A stretch of DNA of 64,000 nucleotides from assembly GCF_000377905.1 (NCBI RefSeq), contig NZ_KB898873.1, forward strand, positions 422,233 to 486,232, given 5' to 3'. The stretch comes from Thioalkalivibrio sp. ALMg11. Its GTDB lineage: Bacteria; Pseudomonadota; Gammaproteobacteria; Ectothiorhodospirales; Ectothiorhodospiraceae. Positions 47,801 to 55,919 of this stretch are shown here, in pieces (the stretch's first letter is position 1; every line of letters starts with the position of its first letter). The position numbers were made by a program, and so were the translations under genes. A model generated the notes under the pieces. The model was not told where the DNA came from. It was given only the letters and a program-made list of their open reading frames with translations, and ran no database searches.

Positions 47801-48152
47801 GCCAGACCTGCAAGAACTCGACGCTGGCCGTGACGGCCAGCCCAAGGGCAGCGACGAAGACGAACGCGCCGGCCGCAAGCAACCGGTTGCGGCGACCATG
47901 AGTCAGCCATGCGGTCCAGAAGAACCCCAGCGGCATGAACATCAGGGCATTGGCCATGAACTGCTGCCGCCCCCCGGTCCCGGGGCCGGTCAGGCTCATG
48001 TCGCGATAGATCTCCCAGGCGCGCTCCAGGCTCATCGAGCCGAACTCGAACGGCAGCAACGTCAGATAGACCGCAGCGCCCAGCGACAGCCAGGCCCACA
48101 GCGCACAGGTGCGCAACGACAGCGGTTCCGCCCCATGCTCCGATGGATTCAT
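44826..48152 (-). CDS. Giant VanZ/O-antigen-ligase-like membrane protein
   Basis: About 1108 residues. The N-terminal half (to about 460) carries VanZ-like pairs of helices, with FMANALMFMPLGFFWTAW, DIAGNFSGAVAG and, later, HLVMYAPLGFLVWLW, so the VanZ-like unit seems to occur twice. After a Pro-rich linker comes an O-antigen ligase-like half with many helices, the motif FNFDSGYRLSGLFSEMQAGG, and a large periplasmic loop (about 850-1000) holding GVGSFPEHYRTGN and a beta-rich segment. Fusions of VanZ with a polymer ligase are uncommon. The start at 48152 lies just outside the repeat element; an in-frame ATG at 48179 is inside its terminal repeat and was not preferred. Confidence 0.78.
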   Translation of the reverse strand: MNPSEHGAEPLSLRTCALWAWLSLGAAVYLTLLPFEFGSMSLERAWEIYRDMSLTGPGTGGRQQFMANALMFMPLGFFWTAWLTHGRRNRLLAAGAFVFVAALGLAVTASVEFLQVWLPYRHPAAADIAGNFSGAVAGSLAWLALRDPLARWRRVLEGAGAQALTAGLVIYAAAYVMVGFVPFDLVLAMDELRARLASDAWGWWVAAGACTSGIRCISWLTLEVVASIPVGLLLALWLHRRGASSLLGAGIPLALLLAGLLELLNLATLSGIAEGRSVLLRALGMGIGLVLFRNLPAHPHGVIRTLQQFATPILVIGAVFYALFLVALNHGFGPFHADVEAARTQWADLNLWPFYYHYHVDEIHALRSTALHLVMYAPLGFLVWLWQLRHPLQPLALNLLAVVAGVVLALLVEGAKLFVDGARPDPASLVLAGLAAWAMAALLQWLGRASAVGGVPAGRAAVEPRGPHPEPAGPGPSARGFQRLRQALAGLLALATLLLAVTWPVVPVALSAGLLAYAVLLAWRPQGWLLVIPVLLATLDLTLYHGRLFISELDLFLLMTLAMALWLGPHAAHSDASLLPRGIRWALGLLVASTLISLAVALFPPGAWNPGEAVHFAHEWNALRVAKGLLWAVVLLAMLRVAPIPVPEQVTRWFLPGVALALLAQLAFVVRERATYPGLLNFDSGYRLSGLFSEMQAGGPSIEAFLVLAFPLALIWCWRQRTGLMLAGSALLAVGTAYAVAMTYSRGGYLGLAVAVAVLAVGVLLAALHGRMRVRQGALVGVLLPVVAIALVAGTTLGGFAEQRMSHIERDFGIRMDHWQAALELPGGGPLSPLFGRGVGSFPEHYRTGNRDGRLPGNLAFTREDGEPRLQIGGGDSLFVNQRVSLPRDGLYTVTVEAASAQPTGFRVFICEKPIRHSFVCRSEGMRLEDGGRQTFQWTFDLDPMETRPWPIQRGLVLSLGVDARQRSVTEFYSVQVQDSAGRAYVANGDFEHLGRYWYFTTDHLWPWRVENQWLEIYFDQGWLGLLAFVWLTLAALVLLLRRSLAGDAVALASTAALAGALSIGVFSTLFYSPRIALLFYLVLLLGVAASAASAANSVRRSGKPRVG

Positions 48153-48161
48153 CGGAACGCT

Positions 48162-48429
48162 AGAGAGACGCTGATCCATGTGCGCGCCCGCGATCGAGCC
48201 GGTCTTGCTTGCGCACAAGGCGCGACGTCGGGCGCTCGGTCATGCTGCACAAGGCGTCACTTCACGGTCAGCAGGCCGGATTGACCGGGCCCGGTTTTCC
48301 GATGGTCGGCGGGGTTGCCCCCGCGTACATGGAAACGAGCCGACAGAACCGTTACCGGCTGCGCGACGCACCGGATCTCGGACAAACTGGGACACCAACA
48401 CGGACGTGCACATGGAACAGCGTCTCCCG
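48162..48429. mobile_element. Miniature inverted-repeat element, copy 2 (268 bp, diverged)
   Basis: The ends are imperfect inverted repeats: AGAGAGACGCTGATCCATGT on the left and ACATGGAACAGCGTCTCCCG on the right. The interior aligns with the reverse complement of the 39492-39790 element, including ACGACGCGCCTTGTCTCGG against GCGACGCACCGGATCTCGG near one end. It lies just upstream of the VanZ/ligase gene and may carry its promoter. The stretch 48430-48565 up to the dehydrogenase gene holds no gene. Confidence 0.75.
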
Positions 48430-48565
48430 GGGCAACATGCATCAGGCCACTGTATACCCGGCCGCGACCAGGAAAAGCGCCGGCGTTATCCGGGCGTGCC
48501 GTGCGACGCTGGCACCGGCCGGAGGGGGCCTTCCACCCGCGTCACGGCCGGGGAGACGCCAGGTC

Positions 48566-49855
48566 CTACAGGCGCAGATCGGTGGCGGTGCGCGGAAAGA
48601 CGGACTTCACGTCGAAGATCACGGATTGCGGCCGTGCCAGTTCACGGATGGCCTCGATCCCCATCTCCAGGAATTCTCGGTGCGGAACGGCCACGATGAT
48701 CGCATCGAACTGCCCCGGTGCCGGCGTCTCGGTCACCGGGGTGATGCCGTACTCGTGCTCGGCCTCGGCCGGATCCACCCACGGATCGTAGACGGTCACC
48801 TCGGCGTTGTAATTGGCAAGGGTCGCGTGGATATCGATCACCCGGGTGTTGCGCAGATCCGGGCAGTTCTCCTTGAAAGTCAGGCCCATCACCAGGATCC
48901 GCGCGCCCACCGGGTTGATGCCCTTGCGCACCAGTGCGCGCAACGTGTTGTCGGCGATGTGCGCACCCATGGCGTCGTTCACCCGCCGCCCGGCCAGGAT
49001 CATCTCCGGGTGGTGCCCCACCGCCTGGGCCTTGTGCGTGAGGTAGTAAGGGTCCACCCCGATGCAGTGCCCACCCACCAGGCCCGGCCGGAAGGGCAGG
49101 AAATTCCACTTGGTCCCGGCCGCCTTCAGCACCGCCTCGGTATCCAGGCCCAGACGCTCGAACAGCAGGGCCAGCTCGTTGATCAGCGCGATGTTCACGT
49201 CGCGCTGGGTGTTTTCGATCACCTTGGCGGCCTCGGCCACGCGGATGCTCTCGGCCTTGTGCGTCCCGGCGGTGATCACCCGCGCATACAGCCCGTCCAC
49301 GAAGTCGGCCACCTCCGGGGTGGAGCCCGAGGTCACCTTCATGATGGAGGTGACCCCGTGCTCCTTGTCGCCCGGATTGATGCGCTCGGGGCTGTAGCCG
49401 GTAAAAAAGTCCCGGTTATGGACCAGCCCGGACTGCGCCTCGAGGATCGGTACGCAATCCTCCTCGGTCGCCCCCGGGTAAACGGTGGATTCGTAGATCA
49501 CCGTGTCGCCCGGCTTGAGGACCTGCCCCACACTGCGGCTGGCTCCCAGAAGCGGTCCCAGATCCGGTCGCTTGTGCAGGTCAATCGGCGTCGGGACGGT
49601 CACCACGAACACGTTGCATTCGCGCATGGCCTCGAGATCGGCGGTGTACGTCAGCTGCGGGGTGGCGGCGAGCTTCTCCGGCTCCACCTCGCGCGTGCGG
49701 TCCACTCCGGCCTGCAGCTGCCGCACCCGCTCCGGGTCGATGTCGAACCCGCGGGTGGGCCATTGATGTCCGAATTCCACGGCCAGTGGCAGGCCGACGT
49801 ACCCCAGACCAACTACTCCGATGGTGACTTCATCCAGCGCGGGAAGCGTATGCAT
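48566..49855 (-). CDS. Nucleotide-sugar dehydrogenase (UDP-HexNAc 6-dehydrogenase type)
   Basis: A 429-residue UDP-sugar dehydrogenase. The NAD-binding motif is [15 protein letters not shown] at about 14-28, with [12 protein letters not shown], the hinge motif [20 protein letters not shown], the catalytic Cys in [12 protein letters not shown], and [14 protein letters not shown] for the C-terminal domain. The family oxidises C6 of UDP-HexNAc or UDP-glucose to a uronate. The motifs place it nearer the WbpA/TviB group than to Ugd. It probably works with the UDP-GlcNAc 2-epimerase at 51639 to make UDP-ManNAcA for a surface polymer. It stands apart from the epimerase on the opposite strand. Confidence 0.93.
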   Translation of the reverse strand: MHTLPALDEVTIGVVGLGYVGLPLAVEFGHQWPTRGFDIDPERVRQLQAGVDRTREVEPEKLAATPQLTYTADLEAMRECNVFVVTVPTPIDLHKRPDLGPLLGASRSVGQVLKPGDTVIYESTVYPGATEEDCVPILEAQSGLVHNRDFFTGYSPERINPGDKEHGVTSIMKVTSGSTPEVADFVDGLYARVITAGTHKAESIRVAEAAKVIENTQRDVNIALINELALLFERLGLDTEAVLKAAGTKWNFLPFRPGLVGGHCIGVDPYYLTHKAQAVGHHPEMILAGRRVNDAMGAHIADNTLRALVRKGINPVGARILVMGLTFKENCPDLRNTRVIDIHATLANYNAEVTVYDPWVDPAEAEHEYGITPVTETPAPGQFDAIIVAVPHREFLEMGIEAIRELARPQSVIFDVKSVFPRTATDLRL

Positions 49856-49933
49856 AAGATGTCCGTTCTCGTTGCCAATCGTAATGGAGGGGCCCCGGGC
49901 CGGGCGCCCCTCCGTGCTCGTACCTAGGTAATC

Positions 49934-51358
49934 TCACCGGCAGGGCGCACAGTCCCGGACGCGCGGCCCGATGCCGTCCACGCGCCCGGGGTTGGGCCCC
50001 GGCGGCCCGGCATAGGCACCCCAGACCGGCCACGCGCGCAGATGGGCATTGTAGTCCCGATCCACACCCGCGACCGGGGCCGAACTCACGCTGGAACCAC
50101 GCTCGCGCAAACCGCCCTCGCGGGGGTAGAGATCCAGCGCATCCGGCCCGGCATCCGGTGCGGCCAGATACCGGGCCGCGTCCTCGCGCGACGCGGTGAA
50201 GTTCTCGCCGCCCGCGATACCCCCCGAGAGCTGCAGCGGGTCCCCGGCAAACAAGGCGTTGCCGGCCACTACCTGGTCGTATGCCCGGTCCGGCGCGTCC
50301 ACGCGGATGCCGAAGCCGGTCGCCAGGACCGTGTTGTTCGCGATCCGGATCTCGCGCGGCAGGTGATTGTGCGGCCGCACCAGTACCGCGTCGCCGGCAT
50401 CGTTCACGAACAGGTTGTCGTGGAGCTCGATATTTCCCTCGCCCTGAAACAGTCGCTCGTGCGGATTCTGATAGAACAGGTTCCCCTCGATGCGATAGCG
50501 GTCCTGCGACCCCAACCCGGTGGGTGGGAAATGCCCCACCAGCAGGTTGGGCCGCGCCCGGCCCCCGTCGCTCCCGCGCTCTGCCTTGCTCAAAAGGTTG
50601 TAGCGAATGCGGGTCTCCCGCGGCTCCGCTGGCATCTCCGGGATCCCGTCGCGATCCGCCTGGTGCTTGATCTGGATGTTGTACCCCAGGGTGCGGTGAA
50701 CGTGGTTGTGCTCGATCACGCCAGCGACAAACGGGCTGGTCCCGTCCGGTTGTCCCAGATACATCCCGGTACCCACATCGTGGATCTCGTTGTGCCGGAT
50801 CACCCAGTCCCGGGCGGGCGCCCGCGTGGTGATCCCGGTGTTGCCCTGCGAATGGTCGTAATGGCGAATGATCAGCTGCTCCAGGGTCACGTGATGGACC
50901 CCATTGCCGCGCGCCTCGGCGACCACCCCGGCAACCGGTTCACCGCCACCATCCAGGGTCAGGTGCCGGATCACGACATGCTCGGCATCCACCAGACTGA
51001 TCGTGTTCTCCCCGCGCCGCCCGCGCAGGATGGCGGGCGCGCCGTCGGCCGGACCACTGATCACGATGGGCCGCTCCGGCGTTCCGCGCACGCCATGCAG
51101 CCGCAGGGCCCGGGGGTAGTCGCCCGGTGCCAGCCGCAGCCAGTCGCCGGGCTCCAGCGTCGCCACCGCCGCGCGGTAATCCTCCGGACCCACCCGCACC
51201 ACATTCCAGTCCCTGTCCGGCAGGCCTGTGGCTGAACCACTCGTGGCCGGCGAGACGCCGGGATCCGCAGTGGCTACCGATACGCCCTGCAGCAAGACGC
51301 ACGCCGCGAGCAGCCCGCAAAGGCCCCGGCACAGCCCGCGATCGAAACGCTTCTTCAT
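49934..51358 (-). CDS. Exported right-handed parallel beta-helix protein
   Basis: A 474-residue protein beginning with a signal peptide (MKKRFDRGLCRGLCGLLAACVLLQG, cut near ATA-DPG). The body is made of beta-helix coils: VVIRHLTLDGG, NTGITTRAP, NEIHDVGTGMYLG, NHVHRTLGYNIQI, NLFYQNPHERLFQG, NLFVNDAGDAVL, NNTVLATGFGI. These are patterns of pectate-lyase-like or polysaccharide-acting folds. No catalytic Lys/Arg set is clear, so a lyase activity is not assigned. The start is supported by GGGGAGGG six bases upstream; an in-frame extension upstream covers the solo terminal repeat. It may process or bind the polymer made by neighbouring genes. Confidence 0.83.
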   Translation of the reverse strand: MKKRFDRGLCRGLCGLLAACVLLQGVSVATADPGVSPATSGSATGLPDRDWNVVRVGPEDYRAAVATLEPGDWLRLAPGDYPRALRLHGVRGTPERPIVISGPADGAPAILRGRRGENTISLVDAEHVVIRHLTLDGGGEPVAGVVAEARGNGVHHVTLEQLIIRHYDHSQGNTGITTRAPARDWVIRHNEIHDVGTGMYLGQPDGTSPFVAGVIEHNHVHRTLGYNIQIKHQADRDGIPEMPAEPRETRIRYNLLSKAERGSDGGRARPNLLVGHFPPTGLGSQDRYRIEGNLFYQNPHERLFQGEGNIELHDNLFVNDAGDAVLVRPHNHLPREIRIANNTVLATGFGIRVDAPDRAYDQVVAGNALFAGDPLQLSGGIAGGENFTASREDAARYLAAPDAGPDALDLYPREGGLRERGSSVSSAPVAGVDRDYNAHLRAWPVWGAYAGPPGPNPGRVDGIGPRVRDCAPCR

Positions 51359-51371
51359 CGAGCCCTCCCCT

Positions 51372-51390
51372 GGGGAAACGCGGATCAATG
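51372..51390. repeat. Solo terminal-repeat fragment of the miniature element
   Basis: GGGGAAACGCGGATCAATG matches the end of the 39492-39790 element (AGGGAAACACTGATCAATG) at 15 of 19 positions and sits alone in the gap 51359-51638. It may be a relic of an insertion. No further gene is visible in that gap. Confidence 0.5.
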
Positions 51391-51638
51391 TTTCCCTCCC
51401 CGAAACCGCTTGCCGAAACCAACGATGACCGCCGGCCACCCCGTTGTCACGCACTACCACCTACCCCTGATCTAACGAGCCGTTCACGTAGACCCAGCAT
51501 GTTTCTGCAGACGCGATAAAGTGATTCGACAGGGATCCCGACCGGGCCTCGCGGACCCGAGGAGGATGCCAAGCAGCGCCCGTTGGCGTCGTCGCGAGCG
51601 GGCCCCGCCCAAGCGCCCACAGGAGATCTCGACAGCCC

Positions 51639-52793
51639 ATGACAAGTCATCAGCAATGCGACATCGTGTGCGTGGTTGGCGCACGGCCGAATTTCATGAA
51701 GATCGGCCCGGTGATGCGAGCGCTGGCCGACGCGGGCATCACCGCACAGCTCGTGCATACCGGCCAGCACTACGACCCGGCGATGAACGAGCGCTTCTTT
51801 ACCGATCTGAACATCCCGTATCCGGACATCAACCTGGAAGTCGGCTCCTCCTCCCACGCGGTACAGACCGCCGAGGTCATGAGCCGCTTCGAACCGGTAC
51901 TGGACCGCCTGAACCCGCGCGCCGTGCTGGTCGTGGGCGATGTGAACTCCACCATCGCCTGTGCCCTGGTCGCGGCCAAGAAGGGGATCGGCGTGATCCA
52001 CGTCGAGGCCGGGCTGCGCAGCTACGATCGACGCATGCCGGAAGAGATCAACCGGGTCCTGACCGACCAGATCTCCGATCTCCTGTTCACCACCGAAGGA
52101 CATGCGATCGACAACCTCGCCCGCGAGGGGATCGAACGCGAGCGCGTCCACTTCGTCGGCAACGTGATGATTGACACCCAGCTCCACAACCTGGACCGGG
52201 CCGTGCCCTGGCACGAATCCCTGCAATCCGCGGGTATCGACCCGGCGCGCTTCGCCCCGGATGGTGCCTACGGTGTGCTAACCCTGCACCGCCCCTCCAA
52301 TGTCGACGACCCGGCGATCCTGGAACGCCTGATCGCCACCCTCGCGACCATCGCCCGCGAGCTGCCCCTGGTCTTTCCGCTACACCCCCGCACCCGCGAC
52401 CGGCTGCAGGCCTCCGGGCTGGACCACCACCTGAACAAGGCACCCATCGCGGTCCTGCCGCCGGCCGGCTATCTGGAAATGCTGGGCCTGATGAAGGACG
52501 CGCGCGCCGTCCTCACCGACTCCGGCGGGATGCAGGAAGAAACCACGGCCCTGGGCGTACCCTGCATCACCCTGCGGGAGAATACCGAACGGCCCATCAC
52601 CATCGACGAGGGCACCAATGTCCTGGTCGGCCACGACCCGGAGCGTCTGCGGGCGGCCTTCCGCGACGTCATGGACCAGGGCGGCAAACAGGGCCGCATC
52701 CCGCAATACTGGGATGGCCGGGCCGGCGAGCGCATTGCATCCGTCATCGCCCAGTGGCTGGGGCACGAGTCGCGCGCCCGCGCCACGGGCTGA
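51639..52793 (+). CDS. wecB: UDP-N-acetylglucosamine 2-epimerase, non-hydrolysing
   Basis: A 384-residue epimerase converting UDP-GlcNAc to UDP-ManNAc. The family motifs are VGARPNFMKIGP at the N-terminus, LVHTGQHYDPAMNERFF, VVGDVNSTIACALVA, HVEAGLRSYDRRMPEEINR, and the active-site GGMQEETTALGVPCITLRENTERP. The length is normal (E. coli WecB 376). It is the first gene of a plus-strand operon with two deacetylase-like genes and a GNAT gene. The next start follows its stop by five bases. Confidence 0.95.
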   Translation: MTSHQQCDIVCVVGARPNFMKIGPVMRALADAGITAQLVHTGQHYDPAMNERFFTDLNIPYPDINLEVGSSSHAVQTAEVMSRFEPVLDRLNPRAVLVVGDVNSTIACALVAAKKGIGVIHVEAGLRSYDRRMPEEINRVLTDQISDLLFTTEGHAIDNLAREGIERERVHFVGNVMIDTQLHNLDRAVPWHESLQSAGIDPARFAPDGAYGVLTLHRPSNVDDPAILERLIATLATIARELPLVFPLHPRTRDRLQASGLDHHLNKAPIAVLPPAGYLEMLGLMKDARAVLTDSGGMQEETTALGVPCITLRENTERPITIDEGTNVLVGHDPERLRAAFRDVMDQGGKQGRIPQYWDGRAGERIASVIAQWLGHESRARATG

Positions 52794-52798
52794 CCGTC

Positions 52799-53764
52799 AT
52801 GCTGCTGCGCTCGCTGCTGTCCCTGATGTCGCCCGGCGGCTCCCGCGCACGCCTGTCCATCCTGATCTACCACCGCGTCCTGCCGGCACCCGACCCGCTG
52901 TTGCCCGGCGACCCTGACGCCGATGCCTTCCGCTGGCAGATGCGCCTGCTGGCCCGTTCCATGACCCCCTTGCCTCTGGACGAAGCGGTGGACCGCCTGC
53001 AGGCCGGCACCCTGCCCGCCCGCGCGGTCAGCGTGACCTTCGACGACGGCTACGCCGACAACGCCGAGGTCGCCCTGCCGATCCTGCGCGAGGCGGGCGT
53101 GCCGGCCACGTTCTTCATCGCTACCGGCTACCTGGACGGCGGGCGCATGTTCAACGACACCCTGATCGAGACCGTGCGCCGTCTGCCGCCAGGGCCCATC
53201 GATCTGACACCGGAGGGTCTGGGACAGCGCCAGCTGGACACGGTAAGCGACCGGCTGGAGCTGATCCGCGCCCTGATCGGCCAGTTCAAGTACCAGCCCG
53301 CCGAGCAGCGCACAGCCGGCACCGAAGCCCTTGCCCGGCGCTTCGGGCTGGAGCTGCCAAACGACCTGATGATGACCCGCGCGCAGGTCCGCGAACTCGC
53401 GGCAGCGGGCATGGGGATCGGCGGGCACACGGCCACCCACCCGATCCTCACCGAGGTGGACGCCACCACCGCGCGTGCCGAGGTCCAGCGCGGCAAGGCC
53501 GATCTGGAGACCCTGCTGGATCGGCCGCTGCGCCTGTTCGCCTACCCCAACGGCCGCCCGGACCGGGACTACGCGGCCGAGCACGTGCAGATTGCGCGCG
53601 ACTGCGGATTCGATGCCGCCGTCTCCACCGCCGCCGGCGCCGCGCGCGCGGCTTCCGATCCGTTCCAGCTCCCGCGCTTTACCCCCTGGGACCGCACACC
53701 CCTGCGCTTCGGCCTGCGCCTGGCCCGCAATCTCGCCGAACCCCGGGAACGCCGCGCCGCATGA
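52799..53764 (+). CDS. Polysaccharide deacetylase (NodB-like)
   Basis: A 321-residue carbohydrate esterase family 4 protein. The metal-binding motif is VTFDDGYADNAEVALP, with IGGHTATHP as the second motif and LFAYPNGRPDRDY. FFIATGYLDGG closes the core. ATG 52799 is preferred over an upstream in-frame codon because the epimerase stop precedes it by five bases. There is no clear signal peptide, so it may act in the cytosol or by lipid attachment. It probably removes N-acetyl groups from the sugar polymer. Confidence 0.88.
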   Translation: MLLRSLLSLMSPGGSRARLSILIYHRVLPAPDPLLPGDPDADAFRWQMRLLARSMTPLPLDEAVDRLQAGTLPARAVSVTFDDGYADNAEVALPILREAGVPATFFIATGYLDGGRMFNDTLIETVRRLPPGPIDLTPEGLGQRQLDTVSDRLELIRALIGQFKYQPAEQRTAGTEALARRFGLELPNDLMMTRAQVRELAAAGMGIGGHTATHPILTEVDATTARAEVQRGKADLETLLDRPLRLFAYPNGRPDRDYAAEHVQIARDCGFDAAVSTAAGAARAASDPFQLPRFTPWDRTPLRFGLRLARNLAEPRERRAA

Positions 53765-54756
53765 CCACTCGCGTCCACATCACGGTCGATACCGAGTTCA
53801 GCATCGGCGGGGCCTTTGGCGATCCGCAGAACCGGCGGCCGGTGGGCCCGCCGTCCGTTTACTGCGAACGCCATGGCCGCTCGGAGGGCCTGGGCTACTT
53901 GCTGGAGACCCTGGAGCAGCACGGCATCCGCGGCACCTTCTTTGTCGAGGCCCTGAACGTCTGCTATTTCGGAGACGAGCTCATGGGGGGCATCGCTCAC
54001 GAGATCGCCGCGCGCGGGCATGACGTGCAACTCCACCTGCACCCCTGCTGGACGTACTTCGAACAGCCGAACTGGCCTCAACAGCTGCAGACGAATCCGC
54101 CGAACGATGACATCACCCGCCGCAGCGAGGACGAGCAGGTTCGGCTGATCCGGATGGGCCAGGACACCTTCAGCCGCTGGGGCCTGCCCGCGCCCACGGT
54201 CCTGCGTACTGGCGGGCTCAAGGTCGATCTAGGCGTGTACGCGGCGATGCGCCGCTGCGGCATGGGAATCGCCTCGAACATCGGCCTGGCGATCTACCGC
54301 CCGCGCGAGCCCGAGCTGCAGTTGTTCGCCGGGCATCACGATATCGACGGCATACGCGAATTCCCGGTCACGACCTACACGGACTTTCGCCTGCGGGGCG
54401 AACGCCACTACAAGACCCTCACGGTCACGGGATGCTCCTGGCCGGAGACCCGAACCGTCCTGCAAAAAGCCCGTGAACAGGGGGCGTCGGATGTCGTGGT
54501 CCTCACCCACCCGTTCGAGTTCGTGAAGCACCGGGGCCACGCCGCCCGGCCGCCAGCCCTTGATCACGTCAATCGCCACCGCCTGAAACGGCTGTGCAAA
54601 TTCGTCGCGGAAGAACCCGGCCTGGAGTCGGCCTGCATGAGTACACTCGGAAACGAACCGGCGGCGCCCCATGAAGACACGCTTGATGTCCCCGCCTACC
54701 GCGCCCTGGGGCGCATCCTGGTCAACCGCCTCAACCACGCCTCGGTCGGGGTGTGA
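53761..54756 (+). CDS. Polysaccharide-deacetylase-like protein
   Basis: A 331-residue protein with the deacetylase-like beta/alpha barrel pattern: VHITVDTEFSIGG at the start, LETLEQHGIRGTFFVEALN, and HDVQLHLHPCWTYF. TFDDGY is absent, so catalysis may differ or be lost. The start overlaps the previous stop by four bases (ATGA), so the two are translationally coupled. Function cannot be named. The second half (about 190-330) has GLAIYRPREPEL and HPFEFVKHRG with no known domain. Confidence 0.75.
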   Translation: MTTRVHITVDTEFSIGGAFGDPQNRRPVGPPSVYCERHGRSEGLGYLLETLEQHGIRGTFFVEALNVCYFGDELMGGIAHEIAARGHDVQLHLHPCWTYFEQPNWPQQLQTNPPNDDITRRSEDEQVRLIRMGQDTFSRWGLPAPTVLRTGGLKVDLGVYAAMRRCGMGIASNIGLAIYRPREPELQLFAGHHDIDGIREFPVTTYTDFRLRGERHYKTLTVTGCSWPETRTVLQKAREQGASDVVVLTHPFEFVKHRGHAARPPALDHVNRHRLKRLCKFVAEEPGLESACMSTLGNEPAAPHEDTLDVPAYRALGRILVNRLNHASVGV

Positions 54757-54758
54757 GC

Positions 54759-55919
54759 ATGGCCCGGATACCGAGCCCCACCGCTGCAACCCAGCAGAGC
54801 GATAGCGCCAGCGCAGCGAGCTGGATCCTGCGCGAGGCCTCGCCGAGCGAGACCTTCATGCCCCCGGCACCGGGCACGATGATGGAGCATGACCCGGAGT
54901 GGCTGCTCGCCATCCGTCATCCCGGCCACGGCAGCGTGCTGCTGGCCGAGCGGGACTCCCGTCAGTTACCGATCTATGTCCACGACGGGGCCCTCAGCTT
55001 CGTCGTCGGCGGCGCGGCCCTGCGGCGCATCGAGATCCGCCGCCACGTACTCACCGGCAACCTGCCCGACTGGTCGCAGGATGACCTGGTGGCCATCCTC
55101 GGCGAGCTGAAAGACCACCTGGACCGGCACGGCGTGGTGTTCCTGATCGGCGTGGTCGAAGGCGAACCCCTCTGGCAGACGCTGCAATCGGCCGAGCTCC
55201 GCCGTCACTACCACGTGCTGCAAAGCGGTGACACGGACACGCGTCGCCTGGCGGACCTGCCAGGCACCTACGATGAGTATCTCGGCTCGTTGCCGCGCAA
55301 GGCCCGCCAGGATATCCGCCGAAGTGAACGTCGATTCAACGATACCTTCGGCGACCGCGCACGCCTGGCCGTTTTCTCCCGGCCGGAAGAAATCACGGAG
55401 TTCTTCGATACCGTCGAGCCCGTGTCGGCCCGCACCTACCAAAGCCGCCTGCTCGGACTGGGGGTTAAGCGGGGGCACTGGATTGAACGCATGCTGGAGG
55501 CCGCCGCCGAACGCGGCTACGCTCGATGCTACGGCCTGTTTGTCGACCAAAAGCTGGTTGCCTGGAGAGTCGGCTTTGTCTTTCACGGCACTTATTTCAG
55601 CCACCACATCGGCTACGACCCGGACTGGTCCGAATGGCATCCGGGCATTGTGCTGCAAACGCGGACCATCCAGGACCTCTGTTCGCTGTCACCGAGCGTC
55701 CAGCGCATCGACATGCTGCACGGGGACAACGCGGCGAAACGCAAACTCTCGAACCAGTCGCGCCGCGAGGGCAAGTTCTACCTGTTCCCGCGAAACTGGC
55801 GAGGGACCCTCCTCTACGCCTCGCTGGGTAGCTTCAACATGCTCTCGGACACCCTCTCGTCGCTCGCCGCACGCCTGAACCTCAAGGACCGGGTCCGGAG
55901 GGTTCTGCGGCGGGTTTGA
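54759..55919 (+). CDS. GNAT-fold (FemAB/BioF2-like) acyltransferase
   Basis: A 386-residue protein whose C-terminal half resembles FemAB/GNAT transferases of polysaccharide loci: EYLGSLPRKARQDIRRSERRF, EPVSARTYQSRLLGLG and GRIGFVFHGTYFSHHIGYDP-like text (WRVGFVFHGTYFSHH). The pattern VSARTYQ-RLL is shared with the protein at 56570. The N-terminal 130 residues are less conserved. ATG 54759 follows a GGGG site; a GTG six bases earlier, overlapping the previous stop, is an equal alternative. Substrate unknown. Its 3' end overlaps the opposite-strand gene at 55882 by 38 bases. Confidence 0.78.
   Translation: MARIPSPTAATQQSDSASAASWILREASPSETFMPPAPGTMMEHDPEWLLAIRHPGHGSVLLAERDSRQLPIYVHDGALSFVVGGAALRRIEIRRHVLTGNLPDWSQDDLVAILGELKDHLDRHGVVFLIGVVEGEPLWQTLQSAELRRHYHVLQSGDTDTRRLADLPGTYDEYLGSLPRKARQDIRRSERRFNDTFGDRARLAVFSRPEEITEFFDTVEPVSARTYQSRLLGLGVKRGHWIERMLEAAAERGYARCYGLFVDQKLVAWRVGFVFHGTYFSHHIGYDPDWSEWHPGIVLQTRTIQDLCSLSPSVQRIDMLHGDNAAKRKLSNQSRREGKFYLFPRNWRGTLLYASLGSFNMLSDTLSSLAARLNLKDRVRRVLRRV

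Noticed and set aside
46434..48284. A 616-codon open frame on the plus strand opposite the VanZ/ligase gene
   Set aside because: Its translation is Gln/Arg/Pro-rich without domain or membrane pattern; the minus-strand gene has a clear membrane protein pattern.
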